Shown here piece after piece: positions 7,178 through 15,207 of a DNA stretch of 64,000 nt. The position numbers and the translations under genes are program-made. The first letter of the stretch is position 1. Each line of letters opens with the position of its first letter. The stretch is from an uncultured Dehalococcoidia bacterium (GTDB lineage Bacteria; Chloroflexota; Dehalococcoidia; Lucifugimonadales; GCA-2712585): positions 1,721,697-1,785,696 of the forward strand of contig OY282371.1 in the NCBI GenBank assembly GCA_958295715.1, written 5' to 3'. The notes beneath the pieces were generated by a model. It saw only the letters and a program-made list of their open reading frames with translations, had not been told where the DNA came from and searched no databases.

Positions 7178-7644
7178 TAGCCCGCCGCCTCCCCTTCTTG
7201 GCTCCTCTTTTCAATCATGGTCATGGCCCTGTCCACCATCTCCGACTCCGTGGCGAAGGTGAGCCTCTCCCGCGCGGCCTCGGCCGGGACCCACTCCACT
7301 TCGTCGAACTCCGAGTCGTGGTCCTCGGCGCTGCCGCCCCTGTGGGACATTAGGTAGAAGTGGACCGTCTTGTTGTAGCGGGTTGGCCCCGGCCCCGCCT
7401 GAAACCAGTAGTTAACGCTGCCCAAGGAGTCTTCCACCTCGACCCGGAACCCCGTCTCCTCCTCCACCTCCCTGACCGCCGTCTGTAGGATGGTCTCGCC
7501 CCGGTCCGGGGTCCCCTTGGGAAGCCTCCACCGCTCCGGTTCGCGGATCCCGCACAAGACCACCTCCACCTCCCCGCCCCTTCTGCGGTACACCACGCCC
7601 CCGGCCGACACCGCCCTTTCCACCCTTCCCTTGAATCTCCCCAT
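7177..7644 (-). CDS. Nudix hydrolase
   Basis: A 155-residue pyrophosphohydrolase of nucleoside diphosphates linked to another group. The full Nudix box is present (G-x5-E-x7-REVEEETGF within GTPDRGETILQTAVREVEEE), preceded by SAGGVVYRRRGGEVEVVLCG and ERWRLPKG as in AP4A/NTP-type members. The ATG at 7644 lies eight bases after AAGGAG, better than the GTG two codons earlier. It is the first gene of a two-gene unit with the acetyltransferase. Substrate not determinable. Confidence 0.88.
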   Translation of the reverse strand: MGRFKGRVERAVSAGGVVYRRRGGEVEVVLCGIREPERWRLPKGTPDRGETILQTAVREVEEETGFRVEVEDSLGSVNYWFQAGPGPTRYNKTVHFYLMSHRGGSAEDHDSEFDEVEWVPAEAARERLTFATESEMVDRAMTMIEKRSQEGEAAG

Positions 7645-7797
7645 AAACACGACTCCTTACCGCCTGACGCTTCCCCCTATAGATGCCAAGATTCTAAGCG
7701 TGGGTGGAAAGGCCGTCAAGCCGGGCAGGAAGGCCCGCTTCATGTTAAAGTAGAGGAAGCGTTTAACGACCGCGTAATCCAACCAGGAGACCCGTTT

Positions 7798-9081
7798 ATG
7801 GCATACTCAGACACAGTTATGACCAAGACCGACCGCAACCTATGGAACGCCATAGTCAGCGAGGCCATGGCCCTGCTCAAGTACAACGCCTACGCCGTTA
7901 AAGCCCTGGAGGAGGGCCACCCGGAAATCGCCCAGATATTCCAGGAGACCGCCGGGGCGGAAAACATCCACGGCATGAACCACCTCCGCACCGCCGGGGC
8001 CATCAAGTCCTCGGAGGAGAACCTGGTGGAGGTCACCAAGGGCGAGGCCAAGGAGATAACCTCCAAGTACCCCCGCATGATTCGCGAGGCCCTTGACGAG
8101 GGGCGGCGCGACGCCGCCCGGGCCTTCACCGTGGCCATGGACAGGGAGCGATACCACCTTGAAAGCTTTATGAAGGCGTCGGACGTCCTCCGCGCCAAGC
8201 TGGACCGTGAGCAGTCCGGCGACGCGCGGCCCGTCCTCGTTCCCCAGACCGTCGAGTACGTCGCCGCCCCGGAACCAGTCGCCGCTCCCACCGCCGCGGC
8301 GCCCCCGGCGTCCGCCGGAGCCGAGCGCCACGACGCGCATCACCTCATCCGCGCCGAGTCCGAGTTCCCCCAAGCCGTCCACGAGATAGCCCAAGAGCGG
8401 TGGCGCGTGGCGGCCTTTGGGCGGGTCCGCGAGGTCATCTTCGGGGCCCAGGACGGCCTCATCAGCATCCTGGCCCTCGTCACCGCCGTGGCCACCGCAT
8501 CCAACGACACGACAACCGTCGTCATCGCCGGCCTCGCCGGGGCCCTGGCCGGCATGATATCCATGGCCACCGGCACCTACCTCGGCTCCAAGGCCGAAAA
8601 GGAGGTCTTCCAGGCCGAAATCGAGAAGGAGGCCAAGGAGCTTGAGGAGAACCCCGCCGAGGAGATGGCGGAACTCGTCTTCTTATATCACCAGCAGGGC
8701 ATGACCTATCACGAGGCCAGGGAGATGGCCGAGCACATCGCCTCCGACAAGGAGCTTTGGCTCCGCACCCTGGTTGAAAAGGAGCTTGGCATCGACCCGG
8801 ACCTGGTGTCCAACCCCCTAAAAGACGCCCTCACCATGGGGGCGACCTTCATAGTGGCGGCCATGGTTCCCATAATCCCCTACTTCTTCATGGGCGGGAA
8901 CCTGGCCATCGGCGTCTCGGCCGGGGCGGCCCTGGCCGGCCTCTTCGTCCTTGGCACCGCAAAGGGACGCCTGGTGAAGAAGTCGCCGCTGCTCCAGGGG
9001 CTGGAAATCCTGGCCATCGGAACCGTGGCCGCCGGCATCGGCTGGCTCCTCGGCGAGGTCATACCCGGCATCATCACCTAG
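7798..9081 (+). CDS. Rubrerythrin-VIT1/CCC1 fusion (MbfA-like iron exporter)
   Basis: A 427-residue membrane protein joining a ferritin-like diiron domain (about 1-135) to a VIT1/CCC1 iron/manganese transporter domain (about 200-427) by an Ala/Pro linker. Diiron ligands are visible as E22, E55-x-x-H58, E97 and E117-x-x-H120. The transporter half begins REVIFGAQDGLISILALV, the VIT signature, has the EEMAELVFLYHQQGM cytoplasmic metal-binding helices, and ends in paired membrane helices. MbfA proteins with this layout export iron and protect against oxidative stress; the same role is inferred here. AGGAG precedes the ATG. No Fur or Irr box was identified. Confidence 0.88.
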   Translation: MAYSDTVMTKTDRNLWNAIVSEAMALLKYNAYAVKALEEGHPEIAQIFQETAGAENIHGMNHLRTAGAIKSSEENLVEVTKGEAKEITSKYPRMIREALDEGRRDAARAFTVAMDRERYHLESFMKASDVLRAKLDREQSGDARPVLVPQTVEYVAAPEPVAAPTAAAPPASAGAERHDAHHLIRAESEFPQAVHEIAQERWRVAAFGRVREVIFGAQDGLISILALVTAVATASNDTTTVVIAGLAGALAGMISMATGTYLGSKAEKEVFQAEIEKEAKELEENPAEEMAELVFLYHQQGMTYHEAREMAEHIASDKELWLRTLVEKELGIDPDLVSNPLKDALTMGATFIVAAMVPIIPYFFMGGNLAIGVSAGAALAGLFVLGTAKGRLVKKSPLLQGLEILAIGTVAAGIGWLLGEVIPGIIT

Positions 9082-9163
9082 GAGGCCAACCCAGGGGCCT
9101 TTAGCGACTGCATCACCGCCTGTCCAAGGCTGTGGCCGGTTAGTATTGCGGGCGTAAAAGCTA

Positions 9164-9169
9164 TATAAT
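9164..9169 (+). promoter_or_regulatory. -10 box of AT-rich gene copy 1
   Basis: A perfect TATAAT about 54 bases before the ATG. No convincing -35 at 16-18 bases. This stretch is missing in front of copy 2. Confidence 0.45.
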
Positions 9170-9222
9170 ACCCATAAGGCTCGCGCTTTGAGCCTAAATC
9201 AGAGGAGGGTAGAAACCTCGAA

Positions 9223-9627
9223 ATGATAGATTCACCGAATCAGCAGATCATGGATGAACCACTTTTCCGACGCAGAGACATCCAAGCCTTAGACATTATC
9301 AGGGAAGCCCTGAAGGATCATGTGCGCGATATCAACCTGATTAAACTTGAATGCATGATATATGGGGGCGACCGGGCAATTTATTACTATCGTGACATCA
9401 ACTGCGAAGAGGCGAAGCGATTATGTAGCATAGAATTATCGGATGTCCTCCGCCTTAAAATAACAGAGTGGGATAACGGTGAAAACAAGAGAAAAGAAAA
9501 ATTTCTGATTGTTGATTCGTGGGACGCCTTCCGAGAACACTTGGATAAGATCCGAGAGTACGCCGCCAGGGGCGAATGGATAAAGCGTACCCACCCCAAA
9601 TCTAAGTACTCCAGATATCCTCATTAG
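9223..9627 (+). CDS. Unknown 134-residue protein, tandem copy 1
   Basis: Not recognised. A charged soluble protein with an acidic/basic helix-strand pattern: an N-terminal helix (RRDIQALDIIREALKDHV), a strand region with YYYRD, then ITEWDN, KEKFLIVDSWDAFREHLDKIREYA and a basic tail. GC content is visibly lower than the flanks (near half), with codons such as TTA, ATA and AGA that neighbours avoid, a sign of foreign origin. The GGAGGG ribosome site lies unusually far (about 12 bases) from the ATG. No signal peptide or membrane segment. A second copy follows 185 bases on. Confidence 0.65.
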   Translation: MIDSPNQQIMDEPLFRRRDIQALDIIREALKDHVRDINLIKLECMIYGGDRAIYYYRDINCEEAKRLCSIELSDVLRLKITEWDNGENKRKEKFLIVDSWDAFREHLDKIREYAARGEWIKRTHPKSKYSRYPH

Positions 9628-9708
9628 CCACGATACGGTTACCAGATACTCCTAGAGCCTTCCGGCATCATCCCTGCCAATCGGTAGGGGTGGGAGCCTA
9701 CCGTTCCA

Positions 9709-9757
9709 CCATTCGGAGCCGTGGCCGCCGGCATCGCCTGGCTCCTCGGCGAGGTCG
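9709..9757 (+). repeat. Displaced copy of the 3' end of the MbfA-like gene
   Basis: About 49 bases here nearly match 9012-9060 (GTGGCCGCCGGCATCG, then CTGGCTCCTCGGCGAGGTC). The match breaks before the stop codon and jumps to sequence equivalent to 9171 onward. About 110 bases, including the -10 box, are therefore absent from this copy. It marks the left edge of the duplicated unit. Confidence 0.85.
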
Positions 9758-9812
9758 TCAGCCATAAGACTCGCGCTTTGAGCCTAAATCAGAGGAGGGT
9801 ATAAACCTCGAA

Positions 9813-10217
9813 ATGATAGATTCACCGAATCAGCAGATCATGGATGAACAACCTTTCCGATGTAGAGACATCCAAGCCTTGGGCATTGTCAGGGAAGCCC
9901 TGAGGGATCAGGTGCACGATACCAACCTGATTAAACTTGAATGCATAATATGCGCGAGCTATCACGCAATTTTTCTTTATCGTGACAGCGACTATGAAAA
10001 GGCAAAGCGATTATGTAAGGTCGAAAAATCGGATGTCCTGCGATTTAGAATAACAGAGTGGGATGAAGTCAAAGGCAAGAGAAAAGAAAAATTGATGCCT
10101 GTTGATTCGTGGGATGGCTTCCGACAAAACATGGATAAGATACGGGAGTATGCCGGCGTGGGCAACTGGATGGACCGCACCCGCTACAAGAATGGATTCA
10201 TCAGATATCCCCATTAG
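9813..10217 (+). CDS. Unknown 134-residue protein, tandem copy 2
   Basis: Paralogue of the gene at 9223-9627, same length, about 70% identical by eye, beginning with the same 13 residues (MIDSPNQQIMDE). The 5' leader is copied too, including the distant GGAGGG. The middle is the most changed part (ICASYHAIFLYRDSDYEKAKRL against MIYGGDRAIYYYRDINCEEAKRL), while ITEWD and VDSWD are kept. The open frame survives considerable divergence, which suggests selection on the protein. Its own promoter was lost in the duplication; it may be read from copy 1. Function unknown. Confidence 0.62.
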   Translation: MIDSPNQQIMDEQPFRCRDIQALGIVREALRDQVHDTNLIKLECIICASYHAIFLYRDSDYEKAKRLCKVEKSDVLRFRITEWDEVKGKRKEKLMPVDSWDGFRQNMDKIREYAGVGNWMDRTRYKNGFIRYPH

Positions 10218-10257
10218 ACGCGATACGGCTATCAGACAATCCTAGAGCCTTAGGGCG

Positions 10258-10905
10258 TCACCCCTCCACCATGCGGAAGCCCAACGCCCGGCCAAACTGG
10301 TATTGCAGCGTGTAGGCCACCGTCTCCACGTCAACCGGCTCAGCCAACAGCCTGTGCAGCGACGTCACCTTCCCCGCCGGGGCGCCGCAGGCCACAATGT
10401 GGCGGTAGTAGTCCAAGTCAACGCCCACGTTCAGCGAAAGGCCGTGGAAGGAGACCCCGCGGCTAATCTTCACGCCAATGGCCCCAATCTTCTCGCCGCC
10501 CACCCACACCCCCGTGGCCCCCTCCGGCGCGTCCGCGGCGACGCCGTAATCCGCCAGACTCCGCACCATCACCTCCTCCAAGGCCCTGACGTACTTCAGC
10601 GGGCCGCCCCACCGCCTCAAGTCCAGAATGGGATAGGCCACCAGCTGCCCCGGGCCGTGGTAGGTGGCCTCCCCGCCGCGGTCAACCTCATAGACCGGCG
10701 TCCCCATACTGCCAAGCTCCTCCCGGTCGAAAAGCACGTGGTCCCACGAGCCGCGGCGTCCCAGGGTGTACACGTGAGGATGTTCAACAATCAGCAGCGT
10801 GTTGGGACGGTTCCCCACCCGCACCTCCTCCACCAACCCCTTCTGCATCTCCCAGGCCCGCAAGTAGTCCATCGTGCCCAGGTTGACGACACGGCAGACG
10901 TCCAC
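10258..10905 (-). CDS. lipB: Octanoyl-[ACP]:protein N-octanoyltransferase
   Basis: Transfers octanoate from acyl carrier protein to the lipoyl lysine of E2 and GcvH proteins, the first step of lipoate assembly. The 215-residue length is typical. Signatures are DRGGEATYHGPGQLVAYP (near 78-95), GEKIGAIGVKISRGVSFHGLSLNV, and HIVACGAPAGKVTSL with the catalytic Cys and nearby Lys. A GTG start lies five bases after the E2 stop, so it is the last gene of the 2-oxoacid dehydrogenase operon and would lipoylate the E2 made from the same message. LipA is not in the window. Confidence 0.94.
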   Translation of the reverse strand: MDVCRVVNLGTMDYLRAWEMQKGLVEEVRVGNRPNTLLIVEHPHVYTLGRRGSWDHVLFDREELGSMGTPVYEVDRGGEATYHGPGQLVAYPILDLRRWGGPLKYVRALEEVMVRSLADYGVAADAPEGATGVWVGGEKIGAIGVKISRGVSFHGLSLNVGVDLDYYRHIVACGAPAGKVTSLHRLLAEPVDVETVAYTLQYQFGRALGFRMVEG

Positions 10906-10910
10906 CGCAG

Positions 10911-12179
10911 CTAGGATATGGGCGCGCCGGGTCCCATTCCTTCCAACCCCGACTTCACCGACCGCAGGAAGGCCGCGGCCTCGTACCCGTCTATTATGCG
11001 GTGGTCAAAGGACAGGCACATGTTCATCATAGACCGCGCCACGATGTCATCGCCAACCACCACCGGCCGCCTCTGGGTCGACTCGGTGGTCAGGATGCCC
11101 GCCTGGGGGAAGTTGATTATGGGCTTGGAAACGAGGGTGCCCAGGGCGCCGGCGTTGTTCACCGTGAAGGTCCCGTCATGCACCTCATCCAGGCTCAGGC
11201 TGCCCTCCCGCGCGTGGCTCACCAGACTGCGGAGGGCCTTGTTAATGTCGGATATGCTCAGCGAGTCGGCGTTTCGGATGACCGGCACCACCAACCCGGT
11301 GGGAGCGGCCACGGCCACGCCCACGTGAACGCCCTTCTTGAGGGCCACCCTGCCATCGCGCCACGACGCGTTGAGATAGGGATGCTCTTTAAGGGCCACG
11401 GCCACCACCTTTATCACGAAGGGCAGGGCCGTGATATCCTGCCCCTCGGCCCGCAGCCGCTCCCGCGTCGCCTGCCGGAGCTCCAGCAAGTTGGTGACGT
11501 CCACCTCAATCATCGTCCAGGCGGTGGGAATCTGCGACGCGCTCATGGCCATGTTCTGGGCTATGATGCGCCGCACCGGGGTAAGCTCCACAATCTCCTC
11601 GTCGTCCCTGGCGACGGGAGGCGGAGCCGGCGTCCCGGCAACTGGCGTCGCTGCCGTGGACGCCTCTATGAAATCCAAAACGTCCTTCTTGGTCACGCGG
11701 CCATTTATCCCGGTGCCCCGCACCCGCGACAGGTCCACCCCGCGCTCCTGGGCCAGCTTCATCACCACCGGGGAGTAGCCGCGGCGCGCCGGAGGGGCCG
11801 GCTCAGGCGCGGCCTCCTCCCCGCCCGACGCCCCGGTGGGACCCACGCTTACCCTGCTCTCCACCAGGACCCCCACCGTGCCGGCGCTGCTCGCCCTCTC
11901 GGGTGGAGGTTTTGGCGCGCCTGCCAGGGCCTCCGCGTCCTCCGTATCCATCTCGGCTATCACCGCGCCAAAGGGGATGGTGGCCCCTTCCTGCACCAGA
12001 ATCCTGGTCAACACCCCGCCAAAGGGCGCGGGCATCTCCATATTCACCTTGTCGGTGATAACCTCCACCAGCGGGTCGTACTTCTCCACCCTATCGCCGG
12101 GCTTCTTCAGCCACCGGTCGATTATCCCCTCGACGACGGACTCGCCCACCTGTGGGAGTTCTATAGGAACAATAGGCAT
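10911..12179 (-). CDS. 2-oxoacid dehydrogenase E2 component (dihydrolipoyl acyltransferase)
   Basis: Core acyltransferase of a pyruvate/branched-chain 2-oxoacid dehydrogenase complex, 422 residues. An N-terminal lipoyl domain (about 1-78) carries the lipoylated Lys in ITDKVNMEM. A flexible Pro/Ala-rich linker is followed by a peripheral subunit-binding domain (RRGYSPVVMKLAQERGVDLSRVRGTG...GRVTKKDV, about 130-170), a second linker and the catalytic domain (about 195-420) with SFDHRIIDG near the end. It lies between E1 beta and lipB on one transcript. Substrate preference cannot be read from sequence; no E3 gene is nearby. Confidence 0.92.
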   Translation of the reverse strand: MPIVPIELPQVGESVVEGIIDRWLKKPGDRVEKYDPLVEVITDKVNMEMPAPFGGVLTRILVQEGATIPFGAVIAEMDTEDAEALAGAPKPPPERASSAGTVGVLVESRVSVGPTGASGGEEAAPEPAPPARRGYSPVVMKLAQERGVDLSRVRGTGINGRVTKKDVLDFIEASTAATPVAGTPAPPPVARDDEEIVELTPVRRIIAQNMAMSASQIPTAWTMIEVDVTNLLELRQATRERLRAEGQDITALPFVIKVVAVALKEHPYLNASWRDGRVALKKGVHVGVAVAAPTGLVVPVIRNADSLSISDINKALRSLVSHAREGSLSLDEVHDGTFTVNNAGALGTLVSKPIINFPQAGILTTESTQRRPVVVGDDIVARSMMNMCLSFDHRIIDGYEAAAFLRSVKSGLEGMGPGAPIS

Positions 12180-12189
12180 CGTTTACCCT

Positions 12190-13173
12190 CTAGTACGCCG
12201 CCAGCTTCTGAAGGGCGTCTCTAATTTTGTCGGCGTTAAGCATATAAGCGTCCTCCAAGGTGGAGGCGAAGGGCATCGTCGGCACGTCGGGGCCGCACAG
12301 CCGCATGATGGGGGCGTCCAAGTCTTCAAAGGCCTCCTCGCCGATAATGGCCGACACCTCGGCGCCAACGCCTCCCGTCGTGTTGGCCTCGTGAACTATC
12401 AACGCCTTCGCCGTCTTCCTCACCGACGCCAAGATGCCCTCCTTGTCCAAGGGCCTCAGCGTGCGGAGGTCCAGCACCTCGACGCTCACCCCCTCATCCT
12501 CCATCATCTCCGCCGCCGCCAGGCAGTAGTGCAGGGCCAGCCCGTAGCTGATAACCGTCACGTCGGCGCCCTCGCGCTTCACGTCGGCCACGCCGATGGG
12601 CAGCGTGTACTCCCCATCCGGCACCTCGCCCCGCACCCCGCGGTAGGTCTTCTTGTGCTCCAGGCACACCACCGGGTTATTGTCCCTAATGGCCGCCTTC
12701 AGCAGGCCCTTGGCGTCGTAGGGGTTGGAAGGCGCTATCACCTTGAGGCCCGGGGTGTTGTACAGATAGCTCTCAATGTTTTGGGAATGGAACAGCCCGC
12801 CGCGCACGCCGCCGCCGTAGGGGATGCGCACCACCATAGGGGCGGGAAGCACGCCGTTGCTGCCGTAACACACCCTGGCGGCCTCGCCGATTATCTGATT
12901 CGCGGCGTACCACCAGAAGTCGGAAAACTGGATCTCCGCGATGGGACGCAGCCCCTTGAAGGCCAGCCCCAAGGCTATCCCGGCTATGGAGGCCTCGGCC
13001 AAGGGCGTGTCGATGACCCGCCGCTCCCCGAACTCCTCCACAAACCCCTGAGTGGCCAGAAACACCCCGCCCCGGGCGCCCACGTCCTCGCCCAGGGTCA
13101 TCACCCGCGAGTCGGCGACCATCTCCTCGCGCATCGCCTCCCTCACGGCCTCTATAACAGACTTAACGGTCAT
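12190..13173 (-). CDS. 2-oxoacid dehydrogenase E1 beta subunit
   Basis: A 327-residue beta subunit of a thiamine-diphosphate-dependent E1 decarboxylase. It has the transketolase pyrimidine-binding domain with LGEDVGARGGVFLATQGF, GIALGLAFKGLRPIAEIQFSDF and PYGGGVRGGLFHSQNIES, and a C-terminal transketolase domain with EVLDLRTLRPLDKEGILASVRKT. Family length is normal. AGAGGAAGG precedes the ATG, nine bases after the E1 alpha stop. PDH and branched-chain E1 beta proteins are too similar to separate by eye. Confidence 0.92.
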   Translation of the reverse strand: MTVKSVIEAVREAMREEMVADSRVMTLGEDVGARGGVFLATQGFVEEFGERRVIDTPLAEASIAGIALGLAFKGLRPIAEIQFSDFWWYAANQIIGEAARVCYGSNGVLPAPMVVRIPYGGGVRGGLFHSQNIESYLYNTPGLKVIAPSNPYDAKGLLKAAIRDNNPVVCLEHKKTYRGVRGEVPDGEYTLPIGVADVKREGADVTVISYGLALHYCLAAAEMMEDEGVSVEVLDLRTLRPLDKEGILASVRKTAKALIVHEANTTGGVGAEVSAIIGEEAFEDLDAPIMRLCGPDVPTMPFASTLEDAYMLNADKIRDALQKLAAY

Positions 13174-13182
13174 CGCCTTCCT

Positions 13183-14217
13183 CTAGGGAGAGTACACGTG
13201 GCGCATGAGGGTTGAAGGGTCCGGCGGCTCGGCCTTCTCGGCCTCCTCCGTGGCCCGGTTCACCTCTTCCCGCGCCTCGCCCCGTATCCTCTCCTCCTGA
13301 CTGGTCGTCAGGACGCCTATATTCGTTAGATAGCTCCGCAGCTTGACCAGCGGGTCCCGGCCCTTAGACGCCTCTAAGTCCTCGGCGCTGCGATACCTGG
13401 TGTCGTCGTCGTCGGAGGTGTGGGGCCTCAACCGCTCCACCTTCATCTCCAAGAAGGTCGGCCCGCCGGACTCCTCCCGCGCGCGCTCAATGGCCGCCTT
13501 CACGTTCTGGTACACCTCCAGCAGGTCCGTGCCGTCCACCACCCGCCCCGGGAAGCCGTATCCCGCCGCCCTGTCCGCCAGGTCCTTAATGGCCATCTGC
13601 TTCTCTTGGGGCACCGAAATGGCCAGCCGGTTGTTGTAGCAGACGAACACCACCGGGGCCTTGTGGACGCCGGCGAAGTTCATCGCCTCGTGGCACTCCC
13701 CTTGGCTGGAGCCGCCGTCGCCAAAGCTGACCAGCGTCACCGTCTTCTCACCCAAAATCTTGCACCCGATGGCGTATCCCACCGACTGGCACAGGTTGGA
13801 ACCCACCACGTTGGAGGTCTGTATCATGGGCCGGTCGGTGGACGCCCCTTGCAGGAGGAACTGCCGGCCTCCGTTGAAGCTGTCCCCCTCCTTGCCGAGG
13901 TGCCCTATCACCAGTTCCATCGGCGTTATGCCGAACACCAGCTTAAGGGCCATGTCGCGGTAGTAGGGAAAGAGGAAGCAGTCGCCATCCTCCTTGGCGG
14001 CCAGTCCAACCCCCAACGACGCCGCCTCCACCCCCTGACACGACGCCACCAGCGGCGCCTTGCCCTGCCTGTTCAAGGCCCACAGCCTGTCGTCCAAGGC
14101 GCGGGTCAACGTCATCTTGGCGTAGAGACCAAGCATCGCCTCATCGGTCAGCCCAAGACTGCGATGCAACGGCATGGCCTCCGTCCCCAGCGACGCGCCT
14201 TCCCCGGTCTGGAACAT
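13183..14217 (-). CDS. 2-oxoacid dehydrogenase E1 alpha subunit
   Basis: A 344-residue alpha subunit of the E1 decarboxylase. The thiamine-diphosphate motif is present as FGDGGSSQGECHEAMNFA running to CYNN, and the phosphorylation-loop region reads ERLRPHTSDDDDTRYR. The ATG at 14217 is six bases after GGGGAGG and is preferred to the TTG two codons before it. It heads the operon E1 alpha-E1 beta-E2-lipB. A terminator-like hairpin ends only some 24 bases upstream of this start, and the promoter is about 220 bases upstream, so the leader may control expression. Confidence 0.92.
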   Translation of the reverse strand: MFQTGEGASLGTEAMPLHRSLGLTDEAMLGLYAKMTLTRALDDRLWALNRQGKAPLVASCQGVEAASLGVGLAAKEDGDCFLFPYYRDMALKLVFGITPMELVIGHLGKEGDSFNGGRQFLLQGASTDRPMIQTSNVVGSNLCQSVGYAIGCKILGEKTVTLVSFGDGGSSQGECHEAMNFAGVHKAPVVFVCYNNRLAISVPQEKQMAIKDLADRAAGYGFPGRVVDGTDLLEVYQNVKAAIERAREESGGPTFLEMKVERLRPHTSDDDDTRYRSAEDLEASKGRDPLVKLRSYLTNIGVLTTSQEERIRGEAREEVNRATEEAEKAEPPDPSTLMRHVYSP

Positions 14218-14240
14218 GCGCAACCTCCCCTAAAAACTAA

Positions 14241-14268
14241 GTGGGGGCATCCGACGGGACGCCCCCAC
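14241..14268 (-). terminator. Terminator-like hairpin in the E1 alpha leader
   Basis: On the minus strand GTGGGGGCGTCC and GGATGCCCCCAC form a 12-pair stem (one G-T wobble) around CGTC, followed by TTAGTTTTTAG. This has the form of a Rho-independent terminator. It lies downstream of the promoter at 14441-14470 and directly before the ribosome site at 14224-14230, so it is more likely an attenuator than the end of the preceding gene. Confidence 0.65.
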
Positions 14269-14283
14269 GCTGCTTGTGAATTC

Positions 14284-14308
14284 ACCTTGGGCCGGTAATG
14301 CCCAAGGT
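14284..14308 (-). promoter_or_regulatory. Second leader hairpin upstream of E1 alpha
   Basis: A perfect 9-pair stem, ACCTTGGGC/GCCCAAGGT, with a 7-base loop, 16 bases before the terminator-like hairpin in the same leader. It could be part of a switch. No known riboswitch consensus was recognised. Confidence 0.45.
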
Positions 14309-14440
14309 CTGCCTAATTATGCGGCTAATGTTGATTATCATGTGCTGGCGCTTATCAACGGATTGCCCTGTCTCAACGGACCGCGCCCAAACCGGATGCG
14401 CCATCCTGAGCCTCCCGGCAACCCCATCCTGACACTGAAA

Positions 14441-14470
14441 ATTTTAGCCAAGCAACCCCTCCCATGTCAA
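14441..14470 (-). promoter_or_regulatory. Promoter of the 2-oxoacid dehydrogenase operon
   Basis: TTGACA (14470-14465) and TAAAAT (14446-14441) with an 18-base spacer on the minus strand. Transcription should begin near 14434, giving a leader of about 215 nt before E1 alpha. Confidence 0.7.
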
Positions 14471-14497
14471 GGAACCGCGGGGAAAGAACCCCGGCCG

Positions 14498-15166
14498 CTA
14501 CACCGGGGCGAACCGCGGGCTCCCCCAGTCCTCCGACGGGTTGGCCGCCATCAGACGGATGAACATCGGGACCAGGAAGGCCATGATTCTCGCCCCGTCT
14601 TGCACCTGGCTGCGGTTCAAAGACCCGTTCCAGGTCGCCCCGCCGTGAATCAACTGGTTCCGCAGAACGTACAGCCGGTTGAACACCTCGGTCAGGATGA
14701 AGTGGGTGTCCTCGTAGGCGAAGGCGCGGTGGGCCAAGTCCCCCCTTCTGTTAAAGTCAGACTCCCAACTGAAACGCCCGAACCCGCTGTGATAGTCCCA
14801 GAACTGTTTGAAGAAGAACTTGTTGTTAAGCAACACCCTAATAGGCCCGTGGAACCGGCCCCAGATGGCGTTGCGGACCGTGTTCTTCGAGTCAAGCCTC
14901 AATATCTTGTCGAAGTACTCGGAGAACCGGTTTTGCTCATACGGCTTCAGGTCTCGCCGAATCTCCCTGTCGTAGGCCGCATTGAAGGCGATCCAGTAGA
15001 ATATGAAGGCCGCATCGTCGTCGCCCTTCTCCCGCTTGGCGCGCTCCAACCAGCTTAAGGCCCGACGCATCCGCAGGCGCAGCTTGTCCGGCAAACTGCC
15101 CCAGAGGTCCCTGTCCGCCTGAAGCCCCCTAAAGGTCAAATCCTTGCCCCTAGACTCAAGAACCAT
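14498..15166 (-). CDS. HEPN-domain protein, probable ribonuclease-type
   Basis: A 222-residue soluble helical protein. Near the C-terminus, R169-N-x3-H174 within VLRNQLIHGGATW is the R-x4-6-H motif of HEPN domains, and an upstream helix has FIFYWIAFNAAYD, typical of Apea-like/large HEPN families. Many such proteins are RNases in defence or toxin systems; others have lost activity. No nucleotidyltransferase antitoxin gene lies beside it. The gene has a good AAGGAGG seven bases before its ATG and sits between the PIG-L gene and the dehydrogenase operon. Function is inferred from the motif only. Confidence 0.65.
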   Translation of the reverse strand: MVLESRGKDLTFRGLQADRDLWGSLPDKLRLRMRRALSWLERAKREKGDDDAAFIFYWIAFNAAYDREIRRDLKPYEQNRFSEYFDKILRLDSKNTVRNAIWGRFHGPIRVLLNNKFFFKQFWDYHSGFGRFSWESDFNRRGDLAHRAFAYEDTHFILTEVFNRLYVLRNQLIHGGATWNGSLNRSQVQDGARIMAFLVPMFIRLMAANPSEDWGSPRFAPV

Positions 15167-15207
15167 GGCGCGCCTCCTTCCACAAAACGGCCCGACCGCC
15201 GCTCGGT

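Noticed and set aside
14461-14500. Possible T-box-like sequence (GGAACCGCGGGG) near the dehydrogenase operon
   Set aside because: It is on the plus strand and upstream of the promoter, so it cannot be in the operon leader.
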